This document shows, one piece after another, positions 55,058-64,000 of a stretch of 64,000 nucleotides of DNA. The stretch is taken from NCBI GenBank assembly GCA_012960155.1, contig DUBU01000021.1, positions 23,519-87,518 of the forward strand. The letters run 5' to 3'. Position 1 is the stretch's first letter. Every line of letters begins with the position of its first letter. Below the pieces are notes generated by a model, which saw nothing but the letters and a program-made list of their open reading frames with translations, was not told the DNA's origin and did no database searches. Origin of the DNA: Micavibrio sp. (GTDB taxonomy: Bacteria > Pseudomonadota > Alphaproteobacteria > Micavibrionales > Micavibrionaceae). The position numbers and the translations under genes were made by a program.

Positions 55058-55088
55058 TTGACAGAGTTTAGTAAAGAATTCGTAAATT
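55058..55088 (+). promoter_or_regulatory. Candidate promoter of ahcY
   Basis: Exact TTGACA (55058-55063) with TAAATT (55083-55088) at 19 bp; the spacing is long. It lies 33 bp before the start codon, which has a good AGGAG site. No SAH or SAM riboswitch structure was recognised in the 141-bp gap. Confidence 0.4.
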
Positions 55089-55120
55089 TTTTTGCCCACT
55101 AACTTTTTTAGGAGCCTTAT

Positions 55121-56431
55121 ATGTCTGCTGAGCCAAAAACAGTCGATAACGACTACAAAGTAAAAGACATCTCCCTTGCTGCTTATGGCCGCAAAGAGAT
55201 CGAAATTGCCGAAACTGAAATGCCGGGCCTGATGTCCACACGCGAAGAATACGGCGACAAGCAGCCATTGAAAGGCGCGCGCATCGCAGGTTGTCTGCAC
55301 ATGACAATCCAGACAGCTGTTCTGATTGAAACACTAGTGGCCCTGGGCGCTGAAGTCCGCTGGAGCTCATGTAACATCTTCTCGACGCAAGACCACGCCG
55401 CAGCAGCCATCGCCGCAGCAGGCATTCCTGTGTTCGCATGGAAAGCCATGAGCGAAGAAGAATATGAATGGTGTATCGAACAAACAATCCACGGCCCTGA
55501 TGGCTGGGTACCGAACATGATCCTTGATGATGGTGGTGACCTGACAAAAATCATGCACGACAAATACCCACAATACTTCGAAGATATCCGCGGTATTTCA
55601 GAAGAAACAACAACAGGCGTTCTGCGTCTGGCTGAAATGCAGAAAAAAGGCACATTGCTGTGTCCTGCAATCAACGTGAACGACTCAGTGACAAAATCAA
55701 AATTCGATAACAAATACGGTTGTCGTGAGTCACTGGTTGATGCGATCCGCCGCGCCACAGACGTGATGCTGGCCGGTAAAGTCGCTATGGTTTGTGGTTT
55801 CGGTGACGTTGGTAAAGGTTCTGCTGAATCCATGCGTCAAGCTGGCTGCCGCGTTCTGGTATCCGAAGTTGACCCGATCTGTGCATTGCAAGCGGCAATG
55901 GAAGGTTACGAAGTTACAACAATGGAAGACGCCGTGAAGCGCGCTGACATCTTCGTGACAACAACAGGTAACAAAGACATCATCACAGTTGACCACATGC
56001 GTGACATGAAAGATTACGCCATCGTGTGTAACATCGGTCACTTCGATAACGAGATCCAGACCGAAGGTCTGCGCAACATGAAGTGGAACAACATCAAGCC
56101 ACAAGTTGACGAGATCGAGTTTCCGAACGGTCACAAGATCATCCTGCTGGCTGAAGGCCGTCTGGTTAACCTTGGCTGTGCCACAGGCCACCCAAGCTTC
56201 GTGATGTCAGCATCATTTACAAACCAAACACTGGCGCAGATCGAGCTATGGAACAACCACGGTGAATACGAGAACAAAGTATACGTTCTACCTAAGCACC
56301 TGGACGAAAAAGTAGCGATGCTGCACCTTGAAAAAGTCGGCGCCAAACTGACAAAGCTGACAAAAGAGCAAGCGGATTACATCGGCGTTGAAGTCGAAGG
56401 TCCATTCAAAGGCGACGCTTACCGCTACTAA
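55121..56431 (+). CDS. ahcY: S-adenosylhomocysteine hydrolase
   Basis: A 436-residue NAD-dependent enzyme that splits S-adenosylhomocysteine into adenosine and homocysteine, removing the inhibitor of methyltransferases. [34 protein letters not shown] and the NAD site [19 protein letters not shown] are diagnostic; [23 protein letters not shown] and the C-terminal FKGDAYRY are conserved. Codon use looks highly optimised, in line with strong expression. A terminator follows. Confidence 0.97.
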   Translation: MSAEPKTVDNDYKVKDISLAAYGRKEIEIAETEMPGLMSTREEYGDKQPLKGARIAGCLHMTIQTAVLIETLVALGAEVRWSSCNIFSTQDHAAAAIAAAGIPVFAWKAMSEEEYEWCIEQTIHGPDGWVPNMILDDGGDLTKIMHDKYPQYFEDIRGISEETTTGVLRLAEMQKKGTLLCPAINVNDSVTKSKFDNKYGCRESLVDAIRRATDVMLAGKVAMVCGFGDVGKGSAESMRQAGCRVLVSEVDPICALQAAMEGYEVTTMEDAVKRADIFVTTTGNKDIITVDHMRDMKDYAIVCNIGHFDNEIQTEGLRNMKWNNIKPQVDEIEFPNGHKIILLAEGRLVNLGCATGHPSFVMSASFTNQTLAQIELWNNHGEYENKVYVLPKHLDEKVAMLHLEKVGAKLTKLTKEQADYIGVEVEGPFKGDAYRY

Positions 56432-56455
56432 GAGCTAAGCTCACTAACGATTTTC

Positions 56456-56485
56456 AAAAGCCCGCCACCTCGGCGGGTTTTTTAT
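56456..56485 (+). terminator. Rho-independent terminator after ahcY
   Basis: CCCGCC and GGCGGG (56461-56477) form the stem with a 5-nt loop, preceded by AAAAG and followed by six T. Confidence 0.88.
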
Positions 56486-56579
56486 TTTGTATTAGCGTGT
56501 TGACACACCGCACAAATGCGCATACGCTTCACATAATAAGACTACGATAAAAACGATAATAAATTGAACAGGGAAAAAT

Positions 56580-57233
56580 ATGATGGCCGTTGCGAAAGCA
56601 ATTGAGTCCTCGGATAAGGACTTCATTAAAAAAACAGCAAAAAATATTCTGGAACTGGACGGGCAGCTGGCCGCGGCAAGGTTTTTGGCGCAGACCTTAT
56701 TTGCCGGTATTCAGGAATTAGGCGGCGCCCCGTATTTCGGGCACCTTGAACGCGTGGCCAATGGCGCAGGCCCTGAAGAGCGTGATATGGCCATCGGCTA
56801 TATGCACGATCTAGTCGAAGACATTGATGGCTGGGAATTCGAAGACGTCGAGGATATCGGCTTTGATGATTACGTCATGAAAGGCCTTCGTGCTGTCACG
56901 AAAGACGATAACGACCCTTATTATGATGAAATGGTCGAAGTCGGCAAAGTACCCCAAGGCACGCGGGTAAAACGTAGCGATCTGCGAGATAACACGAACG
57001 TTCTGCGCCTCGGGCGCGTACCGACCGCCACCGACATAGAACGTACCCGCAAATACTTTCTAGCATGGAAATATCTGACAGACGTTGATAGCGGCGTGAC
57101 AGAACGCGGCACACCCTTTGTGAAATGGATGCAAAGCAAGCCTTCTGAAATGCAGGACTGGGAACTGGTACAGAAATATTCGACCGAACCCCTGCCACCG
57201 GCAAACAGCCTATCAAGACAGTTTGCACCATAA
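56580..57233 (+). CDS. HD-domain phosphohydrolase, possibly a small alarmone hydrolase
   Basis: A 217-residue protein whose core follows the RelA/SpoT-type HD pattern: His in YFGHLERVA, His-Asp in GYMHDLVEDIDGW (with the ED pair of ppGpp hydrolases), and VKRSDLRDNTN in the position of LADRLHN. No synthetase or ACT domain is present, so a stand-alone hydrolase of (p)ppGpp or a related nucleotide is the best guess. AGGG precedes the ATG. The next gene starts about 50 bp downstream. Confidence 0.75.
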   Translation: MMAVAKAIESSDKDFIKKTAKNILELDGQLAAARFLAQTLFAGIQELGGAPYFGHLERVANGAGPEERDMAIGYMHDLVEDIDGWEFEDVEDIGFDDYVMKGLRAVTKDDNDPYYDEMVEVGKVPQGTRVKRSDLRDNTNVLRLGRVPTATDIERTRKYFLAWKYLTDVDSGVTERGTPFVKWMQSKPSEMQDWELVQKYSTEPLPPANSLSRQFAP

Positions 57234-57237
57234 TTTA

Positions 57238-57270
57238 ATGCGCCATCTTGTTTAATACGGGATGGCGCAT
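57238..57270. promoter_or_regulatory. Stem-loop in front of divL
   Basis: ATGCGCCATC and GATGGCGCAT form a perfect 10-bp stem with a 13-nt loop, 4 bp after the HD-gene stop and 13 bp before the likely divL GTG. There is no T run, so a translation-control or RNA-stability element is likelier than a terminator. Confidence 0.4.
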
Positions 57271-57283
57271 TACAATACTCCCC

Positions 57284-59599
57284 GTGAGTGATACCCCTTT
57301 GAAAAAAGCCGAGTCTGGCTGGTTAAAGCAATTAACAGGAAGCAGCAAGCGCGAAGAAAAAGCGCGGCTGGAAGCCTTTCTTGATGCCGCGCCTCAGGAT
57401 TACTGCGGCTGGTCAAAAGACGGCAGTGCTGCGTTCAGCAAAGGCTTCTGCGATGCCCTGAATCTGCAAACTATCCATACGATGCAAGACATCCAGAACG
57501 CGCTTGCGCCCAGTGATGCCGCTGCGCTGGAAACACTCTTCACCCACTTACAAAAAGACGGCAAGCACTTTGAAACCCGCGTGCGCGATGCCTCAAAAAC
57601 AAAGCTTTTCAAACTAACAGGCCGCAAAGGTCATGACAGCGAAGGCGGTCCTTTCGACGTCATCTGGCTTGATGACATTACAGATCACGCCGCAGAAATC
57701 GAAAGCCTAAAAGAACAAAAAACGCAGTCCCATGAAGAACGTGACAGGCTACAAAACGCATTGGATAATCTGCCCCTGCCGTTATGGCTTCGTGATGCGC
57801 ACGCCAATCTGACATGGTGTAACAAAGCCTATGCCCAAATCGCTGATAATTCTGTCGCCAGCGTCATGGCAGATCAAATAGAGCTATCGATTAAACCGGC
57901 CAAGAAGAACGGAGTGACATCACCTGTCGGCAAAGCCTTAGCGCAGCAAGCTATTGAAAAGCGCGATGCCCAATATAGCCAAGGTCACATCGTCCGTGAT
58001 GGCAAGCGCCATTATTTTGAGGTAACCGAAACCCCGCTACCGGCAGGCAATCATTGCATGGGTATGGGCATCGACCGCACCAAAGAATATGAGCTGGAAA
58101 CCGACCATAAACGCTATATGGCCGCCAATAACGAATTGCTGGAGCAACTAGGCACAGCGATTGGCATCTTTGATGCCGAACAGCAGCTCGAGTTTTATAA
58201 TACAGCCTTTGGTCAGCTCTGGCATTTGGAAGATTCCTATCTCAATCGCCGCCCTAAACTCGGCGACCTCATGGAAAAACTGCGCGAAGCGCGCCGCTTG
58301 CCAGAACAAGCCGATTTCCGCAAATTCAAACAAAGCTGGCTGGGAATGTTCACAGGCCTGATCGGTACCCACGATGAAATGCTTCACCTGCCCGATGGCA
58401 GCGCGCTACGTATGCTGGTTGTGCCGCACCCTATGGGCGGCCTTATGATGACGTTTGAAGATGTTACTAGCCGTCTGGAACTGGAAAGCTCATACAATAC
58501 ACTTGTTGCCGTTCAAAAAGAGACACTGGACAACCTGTCAGAAGGCGTATCCGTGTTTGGTGGCGATGGCCGCCTGAAGCTTTGGAACCCCTCCTTTGCG
58601 CGCCTATGGGAGCTTAACCCCGAAGAGCTGGAAGGTGAGCCGCATATCAACCGTCTGCTCGAACGTATGCAAGCCCTCTTTACAAAAGAAGACTGGAGCA
58701 CTGCCCGCGAAAGCATTGTACTGCAAGCCTTGGATCGCAACGTCCATGAAGGCCAGATGACCTTAAAAGACAAAAGCATGGTCGCTTACTCAACTGTGCC
58801 TCTTCCAGACGGCGGCGTTTTGATCACACATGTCGACATAACCGACAAAATCCGCGTTGAAAATGCCCTGCGCGAACGCAATGCTGCATTGGAAGATGCA
58901 GAGCGCGTAAAGATCGACTTCCTTGCCAATGTATCTTACCAACTGCGCACACCACTTAACGCCATCATGGGCTTCGCCGATATCCTGGAGAACGAGTATT
59001 TCGGCAAACTGAACGACAAGCAGCACGAATACACCACAGGCATGCAAGAAGCGAGCGAGCGTTTGCTGTCTCTGATCAACAACATCCTTGATCTCTCCAG
59101 TATCGAAGCCGGCTATATGTCGCTTGAAATTGACAAAGTTGCGATCGACCGCATCATTACAGATATTGAAGACCTCACTGGCGAATGGGCGCTTAAGGAA
59201 AAGATCCTTCTGCGTACCGAAGTCCCTGAAACACTCGCGCCCATTGAGGCAGATGAACGCCGCGTCAAGCAAATCTTGCTAAACCTGATGCGCAACGCCA
59301 TTACCTTTACCCCTGAAAAGGGCACCATCGATGTCTTGGTCAAACAAGATAAAACCAATACCACAATCACAATCAAAGATTCAGGAAGTGGTATTTCACC
59401 CGAAGATCAAGAACGCATCTTCCAGCCTTTTGAACGCGGTCAGGCAGCTAACTCGAACCGTAACGGCACAGGGCTTGGCCTGACGCTGGTTAAAAATATC
59501 GCCGAACTACATGGCGGCAGTGTTTCATTGGAAAGTTCTGCGAAAAAAGGAACGGCTGTCACGATCAGTCTACCAAATAAAGGTCCCAAGGCCTCATAA
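57284..59599 (+). CDS. divL: DivL-type sensor pseudokinase with Tyr in the H-box
   Basis: A protein of about 771 residues with several PAS-like modules (near residues 45-150, 165-290, 290-400 and 410-525), then DHp and ATPase domains. The H-box reads FLANVSYQLRTPLNAIMGF, with Tyr at about residue 552 where kinases have His. Caulobacter DivL (769 residues, Tyr550) has the same feature and, as a pseudokinase, controls CckA and so CtrA. The ATPase part looks complete (NLMRNAITFTPEKG, DSGSGISPED, GTGLGLTLVKNI). The GTG at 57284 is preferred; a TTG at 57248 falls inside the stem-loop. Neighbouring ahcY and tsaE fit. Confidence 0.88.
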   Translation: MSDTPLKKAESGWLKQLTGSSKREEKARLEAFLDAAPQDYCGWSKDGSAAFSKGFCDALNLQTIHTMQDIQNALAPSDAAALETLFTHLQKDGKHFETRVRDASKTKLFKLTGRKGHDSEGGPFDVIWLDDITDHAAEIESLKEQKTQSHEERDRLQNALDNLPLPLWLRDAHANLTWCNKAYAQIADNSVASVMADQIELSIKPAKKNGVTSPVGKALAQQAIEKRDAQYSQGHIVRDGKRHYFEVTETPLPAGNHCMGMGIDRTKEYELETDHKRYMAANNELLEQLGTAIGIFDAEQQLEFYNTAFGQLWHLEDSYLNRRPKLGDLMEKLREARRLPEQADFRKFKQSWLGMFTGLIGTHDEMLHLPDGSALRMLVVPHPMGGLMMTFEDVTSRLELESSYNTLVAVQKETLDNLSEGVSVFGGDGRLKLWNPSFARLWELNPEELEGEPHINRLLERMQALFTKEDWSTARESIVLQALDRNVHEGQMTLKDKSMVAYSTVPLPDGGVLITHVDITDKIRVENALRERNAALEDAERVKIDFLANVSYQLRTPLNAIMGFADILENEYFGKLNDKQHEYTTGMQEASERLLSLINNILDLSSIEAGYMSLEIDKVAIDRIITDIEDLTGEWALKEKILLRTEVPETLAPIEADERRVKQILLNLMRNAITFTPEKGTIDVLVKQDKTNTTITIKDSGSGISPEDQERIFQPFERGQAANSNRNGTGLGLTLVKNIAELHGGSVSLESSAKKGTAVTISLPNKGPKAS

Positions 59600-59601
59600 G
59601 A

Positions 59602-60036
59602 TCATAGACAGCTCGCTGTTGTCTTATAACTGCCATCAGCTTCCTGACGCCCGTAAATCCATACATCGCCTGTCACTGCCGTCTTACAGCTAAAGATCGG
59701 CACAAGCGTACGCAGCGTCAATTCGACCTTATAACCGTCATAAAACGGACCGCTGGTACAAAACTCTTTACGGCCCTTGGCCTCTAATCTGAAGTTTGAA
59801 CGATGGCGGGCACGAATACCGTCTGGACGCGTGAAATAATTCGTCGCAATATTACCGGACACAGAATAAGACGCCTGATTAATCAGGTTAAAACAATAGG
59901 GCTGCGATGTAACTTCCCCTTCCGCTGACGGTCTTGTCGGCTCTGTCACCAAAAACGGGTTATCCTCCTGTGCGGTCACAGAGGACAGTGGCACAGCGAT
60001 AAGAAAACCCAGCAATATTATTAGCGCAAATCTCAT
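59602..60036 (-). CDS. Secreted Cys-containing hypothetical protein
   Basis: A 144-residue exported protein. Signal peptide MRFALIILLGFLIAVPLSSVTA, then a beta-rich domain with four Cys (SQPYCFNLINQASY, KEFCTSGPFYDGY, PIFSCKTAVTGDVWIYGRQ, ASCL), likely two disulfides. It may belong to a DUF1036-like periplasmic family, but I am not sure. It is convergent with divL, with a 2-bp gap. Confidence 0.65.
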   Translation of the reverse strand: MRFALIILLGFLIAVPLSSVTAQEDNPFLVTEPTRPSAEGEVTSQPYCFNLINQASYSVSGNIATNYFTRPDGIRARHRSNFRLEAKGRKEFCTSGPFYDGYKVELTLRTLVPIFSCKTAVTGDVWIYGRQEADGSYKTTASCL

Positions 60037-60164
60037 ATCACCATTATACCTGAAACCAAATCGCCTGAACAGCAGCACTACAAAGCAAATAGCCGCAACT
60101 ATGTCGCTGTGAAGCAACATAATTTTCCCCTTTATATCATCTGCCGAAGCTGGTTAAGTATGGT

Positions 60165-60638
60165 ATGGAATTCACATCCCGTGCAGAACAGGACACTATT
60201 GCATTAGCGCAGAAACTATCCGGCGCTCTGCGAGCCCCTGCGCAAAACCGAGCCATTATCATCCTGCTGTCAGGAACATTAGGTATGGGCAAAAGCGTCT
60301 TTGCCCGCGCCCTCATTCGCGCCCTCTGCAATAATGAAACTATGGACGTACCAAGTCCGACATATACACTGGTGCAGCAATATGAAGCAGACGATATTAC
60401 CCTGCGCCATTTTGACCTCTATCGTTTAGAAGACCCCGAAGAAGTCTATGAACTTGGCTGGGAAGAGGCCTTAAGCGAAGGTATATCGCTAATTGAGTGG
60501 CCTGAACGTCTGGGCGATGATTTACACACCCCGCATCTGCATATTACAATCACGTCACAAGATGAAAATACGCGCAAATTAACAATGACCGCCGCAGGCG
60601 ATCTTTACACTGATCTATTGGGATTATTGGCCGCATGA
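60165..60638 (+). CDS. tsaE: tRNA threonylcarbamoyladenosine biosynthesis ATPase TsaE
   Basis: A 157-residue P-loop ATPase that works with TsaB and TsaD to make t6A37 in tRNA. Walker A is LSGTLGMGKSVFARALI; PSPTYTLVQQYEADD and HFDLYRLEDPEEVYELGWEE are family hallmarks; LIEWPERLGD follows. It overlaps murU by 4 bp. Confidence 0.94.
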   Translation: MEFTSRAEQDTIALAQKLSGALRAPAQNRAIIILLSGTLGMGKSVFARALIRALCNNETMDVPSPTYTLVQQYEADDITLRHFDLYRLEDPEEVYELGWEEALSEGISLIEWPERLGDDLHTPHLHITITSQDENTRKLTMTAAGDLYTDLLGLLAA

Positions 60639-61363
60639 CACATGAAATAATAGACCACGCCTTCATTCTGGCAGCAGGCGAAGGCCGCCGTTTACGCCCC
60701 TATACCGATCACTGCCCGAAGCCTATGGTCAAGCTTGGCGGCAAACCGATCATTGATTACACCATTGATAAATTAATCGCCGCAGGTGTGACAACCATTA
60801 CTGTCAACTTGCATTACATGGCCGATACCCTTGCGGCTCATTTACAAAAACGTACAGACGTACATATAAATTTATCGTTTGAAGACAAACTGTTAGACAC
60901 AGGCGGCGGCCTTGCTAATGCGTTAGATACGATGAACGGTAGACCGTTCTACATCATTAGCGGCGATGCCTTCTGGGTCGATCATCCGCATGAAGACACC
61001 CTGCCAGCACTCGCCGCACAGTGGGATACTGAAACAACAGACCTACTGCTATTACTGCAACCTGCCGATAACATGAAATTAACGCACGGCGTTGGCGATT
61101 ACGCGTTTGATGACAACGGCATCCCTGTTCGTATTCTTGATAAAACAGGAACGCATATGTTCACCAGCATCCGCATAGCCCATCCGCGGCTCTTCGATGG
61201 CTGTCCCGAAGGCGCGTTCTCTTTCCTGCAGCTGATGGATAAAGTCGAAGCAGAAGGACGCCTACGCGCTGTCATACATAAGGGCGACTGGCACCATATC
61301 AGCACCCCCGAGGAATTAGAGCGCGTAGACAAAGCCCTCACCGAAAGCAGGAATGTCGCATGA
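60635..61363 (+). CDS. murU: MurU-type sugar-phosphate nucleotidyltransferase
   Basis: A 242-residue nucleotidyltransferase. AFILAAGEGRRLRPYTDHCP binds the nucleotide, PMVKLGGKPIIDYTIDKL the sugar phosphate, and IISGDAFWVDH the metal. In the family, MurU makes UDP-MurNAc in peptidoglycan recycling. The kinase AmgK, which normally supplies its substrate and is often encoded between tsaE and murU in this class, is absent here; the gene overlaps tsaE directly. Confidence 0.85.
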   Translation: MTHEIIDHAFILAAGEGRRLRPYTDHCPKPMVKLGGKPIIDYTIDKLIAAGVTTITVNLHYMADTLAAHLQKRTDVHINLSFEDKLLDTGGGLANALDTMNGRPFYIISGDAFWVDHPHEDTLPALAAQWDTETTDLLLLLQPADNMKLTHGVGDYAFDDNGIPVRILDKTGTHMFTSIRIAHPRLFDGCPEGAFSFLQLMDKVEAEGRLRAVIHKGDWHHISTPEELERVDKALTESRNVA

Positions 61364-64000
61364 CGAATACCACCCTTCAACAGGATAACGCGCCGCCCGC
61401 GCCTGATCGGTGGGAACCCGTTTATAACATTCAGCCGGGCGTGCCTTTCGCCGATGCTCTGGCAACAGGCCTGCTGCAAGCCTATGGCTTTAAACCCGAA
61501 AGCTTGGCCAATATCCGTATTTTGCTCCCCACACGTCGTGCCTGCCGTATTCTGCGCGATACATTCCTGCGCATTACCGATGGTAAACCGCTCATGTTGC
61601 CGGCTATGCAAGCACTCGGTGCTATTGACGAAGACGAATTATCATTGGAGATTTCAGGGCTGGCAGGTGCCGATCTGGAACTAAACCTGCCCCCTGCGAT
61701 ACCGCCACTGAAGCGCCAAATCTTACTCGCGCGCGAGTTGATGCAAAGCAATGAATTCCATTACAGCACAGATCAGGCCTTTGCACTGGCAAACGCCCTC
61801 GGCAGGCTCTTGGACCAGACCTATACTGAGAACCTCGACCTTAAAAATCTGCCCTCTTTGGTAAAAGAAGAAGGCCTATCCGATCACTGGCAAATTACCG
61901 TAAAGTTTCTCGAAATCCTCAGCCAGAAATGGCCGCAAATACTAAACGATATCGGTGTCATTGACCAAGCAGACCGCCGTAACAGATTACTGCTCGCCCT
62001 TAGCGATTATTGGCAAGCTAAACCCGCGCAAACCCCTGTGATTGCCGCAGGATCAACCGGCTCCATCCCTGCCACAGCCATGCTCTTGAAAACAATTTCG
62101 CGCATGCCCAAAGGCACTGTAATCTTACCGGGCCTTGATCCTACACTGGATCTGGAAAGCCGCGATAACATCGAAGACACACACCCGCAGGCTACGCTCT
62201 ACACACTACTGCGCAAGATGGAAATTGAACCGACATCTGTGCCCTTATGGCCTTACTTGCCAAAGCCATCCATCCTTAGTGACATACCGCCCGCAATCGT
62301 GGAAAAACGTATGGATATGCGCCGTTTTCTAGCTTCAGAAACCATGCGTCCTGCGGCTACGACAGACCATTGGCAGAACCTGCATCTGGATGAAGACAGC
62401 CGCCATCACCTGAACGGATCTCTGGAGAACCTGAAACTGATTACCTGTGACACCATTCAAGAAGAAGCCCGCGTTATCTCGCTCATTCTTCGGGAAACAC
62501 TGATTGATCAGGGACGTACAGCCGCGCTAATCACCGCTGACCGTATGTTGGCACAGCGTGTCGCCGCCGTATGTCGCCGGTGGAATATTGAGCTTGATGA
62601 CTCTGCTGGCCTTGCCTTACACCAATCTGTTTGCGGTACATTCTTGCGGTTAACCGCCGACTATTTCGCAGACAGCCCCGCCATGGGCACGCTGCTCTCT
62701 ATCCTTAAACACAGCCATTCCCGCCTTGAAATGCAGGCAGATGAAAAAGCCGTAACACTCGGCGGGCTTGAAAGGGATTTCCTGCGCGGCGCCGTCAGAC
62801 TGAAATCACACGATGATATTCTGCCTGCGCGCAAGGACCGTGACGGCCTGCCCAAACAGCCCGAACAAGACTATAAAGATTTAGCCGAAACCTTTAAAAC
62901 CTTGAGCGCACCGCTGGCATCACTAGACCCGCATCAACGCCATAGCTTCAAAGACATCCTCACCGCCCATATCCAGCTTTGCGAAAATCTGGCCACGCCT
63001 TCTGGTGGCCTTGATGAAACAGGTAACCCTCTATGGCGCGATGATGACGGCGAAACGGCGGCTATTTTCATGGCTGATCTAATGTCGCATAGTCACACCA
63101 TGCCGGATGTAACTTTATCCGAATACGCCAAAATCCTCGAAAGCCTAATGAAGGCCGTCACTATACGCTCACCCTATGGCACGCACCCGCGCTTACATAT
63201 TCTGGGGCAGCTCGAAGCGCGCCTGATCAATGCGGACACCATCATCATGGGCGGCCTTAACGAAGGCAGCTGGCCGCCCGAATCACCGAATGATATGTGG
63301 ATGTCACGCCCCATGCGCAAAGATTTCGGCCTGCCAAGCCCCGAACGCTCGGTGGGCTTAGCATCGCACGACTTCGTACAGGCTTTCTGCCACCGCAATG
63401 TCATCATGACCCGCGCCCTGCGTAATGACGGCGCGCCAACACGCCCTGCCCGCTGGCTACAACGTCTGGAAACCGTCCTCAAGGCGCTCGGCATAGATAT
63501 GAAGGACGCCTGTAGCCACGAAATCTACCGCGATTGGGAACAGCAGCTTGACCATTACACAGGTGAGCCCATCCAGATTAAAAGACCTGAGCCCAAGCCA
63601 CCCGTCAACGCGCGTCCGAACACCCTCTACGTTACCGCGATCGAAAAATGGATGCGTGACCCTTACAGCATCTATGCGCGTTACATACTCGGCCTGCGCA
63701 AATTAGATGATATCGAACAGCCCATGGGCGCCGCCGAACGTGGCAATATGCTCCATAGCGTCCTTGAAGCCTTTGTCGACAAGTACCCGCGCGAGTTGCC
63801 GGCAAACGCTGAAGAAGAATTTTTGAAAATCGCTCGTGAAACTCTGGCTGACGACATCGAGGACGATGTACTCAAGAACTTCTGGTGGCCGCGAATCATA
63901 CGTGCAGGACAGTGGTTTGTAGACTACGAGCGACAATGGCGCTCAAAAGCATCACCCTGTATTCAGGAAGCAGAAGGCAGCTACACCTTAGATGCCAGCT
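61360..64000 (+). CDS. addB: Double-strand break repair protein AddB, 3' end outside window
   Basis: At least 880 residues, open to the window edge. It follows murU with an ATGA overlap. The alphaproteobacterial AddB pattern is visible: ILLPTRRACRILRDTFL near the N-terminus, VIAAGSTGSIPATAMLL, a helicase-like region, then LGQLEARLINADTIIMGGLN with EGSWPPESPND, and ARPNTLYVTAIEKWMRDPYS leading to the nuclease domain (GNMLHSVLEAF). With AddA, expected just downstream, it resects breaks for RecA. The Fe-S/nuclease Cys region lies past the edge. Confidence 0.92.
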   Translation, partial: MTNTTLQQDNAPPAPDRWEPVYNIQPGVPFADALATGLLQAYGFKPESLANIRILLPTRRACRILRDTFLRITDGKPLMLPAMQALGAIDEDELSLEISGLAGADLELNLPPAIPPLKRQILLARELMQSNEFHYSTDQAFALANALGRLLDQTYTENLDLKNLPSLVKEEGLSDHWQITVKFLEILSQKWPQILNDIGVIDQADRRNRLLLALSDYWQAKPAQTPVIAAGSTGSIPATAMLLKTISRMPKGTVILPGLDPTLDLESRDNIEDTHPQATLYTLLRKMEIEPTSVPLWPYLPKPSILSDIPPAIVEKRMDMRRFLASETMRPAATTDHWQNLHLDEDSRHHLNGSLENLKLITCDTIQEEARVISLILRETLIDQGRTAALITADRMLAQRVAAVCRRWNIELDDSAGLALHQSVCGTFLRLTADYFADSPAMGTLLSILKHSHSRLEMQADEKAVTLGGLERDFLRGAVRLKSHDDILPARKDRDGLPKQPEQDYKDLAETFKTLSAPLASLDPHQRHSFKDILTAHIQLCENLATPSGGLDETGNPLWRDDDGETAAIFMADLMSHSHTMPDVTLSEYAKILESLMKAVTIRSPYGTHPRLHILGQLEARLINADTIIMGGLNEGSWPPESPNDMWMSRPMRKDFGLPSPERSVGLASHDFVQAFCHRNVIMTRALRNDGAPTRPARWLQRLETVLKALGIDMKDACSHEIYRDWEQQLDHYTGEPIQIKRPEPKPPVNARPNTLYVTAIEKWMRDPYSIYARYILGLRKLDDIEQPMGAAERGNMLHSVLEAFVDKYPRELPANAEEEFLKIARETLADDIEDDVLKNFWWPRIIRAGQWFVDYERQWRSKASPCIQEAEGSYTLDAS

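Noticed and set aside
54979..55120. SAH or SAM riboswitch upstream of ahcY
   Set aside because: The gap is AT-rich and I could not build the conserved stems of either riboswitch.
55183..55833. Long minus-strand open frame antisense to ahcY
   Set aside because: It mirrors the strongly biased codons of ahcY. The translation is Ser/Arg-rich without domain features.
57284..59599. Inactivating mutation of the kinase H-box (His to Tyr)
   Set aside because: It is the defining feature of DivL, so it supports identity and is not a new anomaly.

Overview
The window is a gene-dense chromosomal stretch of an alphaproteobacterium, with mid-range GC by eye. The evidence is gene order and content: rnd-kdsD-lptC-lptA-lptB-rpoN-hpf-ptsN; an aa3 oxidase cluster (coxB, coxA, ctaB, coxF-like, ctaG, coxC, DUF983, surf1); cmk-rpsA-ihfB-pyrF-trpF-trpB-trpA-accD-folC; chvI-chvG-(...)-rapZ-(...)-ahcY; and divL-tsaE-murU-addB. 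A 1610-residue NAD-glutamate dehydrogenase, IalB, an RpoE/ChrR pair and a DivL whose H-box carries Tyr instead of His fit the same class. Genus cannot be fixed from the sequence alone.

Layout. 1-3 kb: partial glutamate-cysteine-ligase-like gene and rsmE, head to head with ubiA. 3-8 kb: NAD-GDH. 8-17.6 kb: SRAP peptidase, then a minus-strand block for nitrogen/stress control (rpoN, hpf, ptsN, a methyltransferase) and LPS transport (lptB/A/C, kdsD), rnd and tRNA-Leu(CAG). One plus-strand gene of unknown function (12233-13228) sits between lptB and rpoN. 17.7-20.6 kb: a REC plus degenerate-GGDEF protein, an outer-membrane barrel, and a small virion-like protein. 20.6-22 kb: an 80-nt palindrome, recR and a flavin reductase. 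22-33 kb: cytochrome oxidase structural and assembly genes, split by a convergent pmbA/tldD pair. 33-39.4 kb: M23 peptidase, IalB, sigma/anti-sigma pair, SPOUT methyltransferase, racemase, aminotransferase. 39.5-48.8 kb: cmk to folC. 48.8-50.3 kb: a solitary HipA-like kinase. 50.4-64 kb: ChvI/ChvG, RapZ, AhcY, an HD hydrolase, DivL, TsaE, MurU and AddB (runs off the end).

The most interesting signal joins two distant loci. PtsN, the usual end point of the nitrogen phosphotransferase relay, has Gln69 where the phosphorylated His belongs. About 43 kb away, the block that in many alphaproteobacteria reads chvI-chvG-hprK-rapZ-EIIA-HPr-ahcY has lost hprK, the EIIA gene and the HPr gene; unrelated minus-strand genes sit in both gaps. 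The remaining RapZ has Met in place of the Walker A Lys. This looks like a dismantled PTS whose output proteins were kept. In addition, the ptsN Shine-Dalgarno sequence lies inside a terminator-like hairpin that touches its start codon.

Other points: a candidate c-di-GMP receptor with an RxxD I-site but no GGDEF motif; a ChrR-like anti-sigma protein that lacks all four zinc ligands of its anti-sigma domain; a CoxF-like protein with three acidic Trp-rich repeats; and a direct-repeat operator candidate in the gdh promoter. No CRISPR array, rRNA, insertion sequence or complete prophage is visible.
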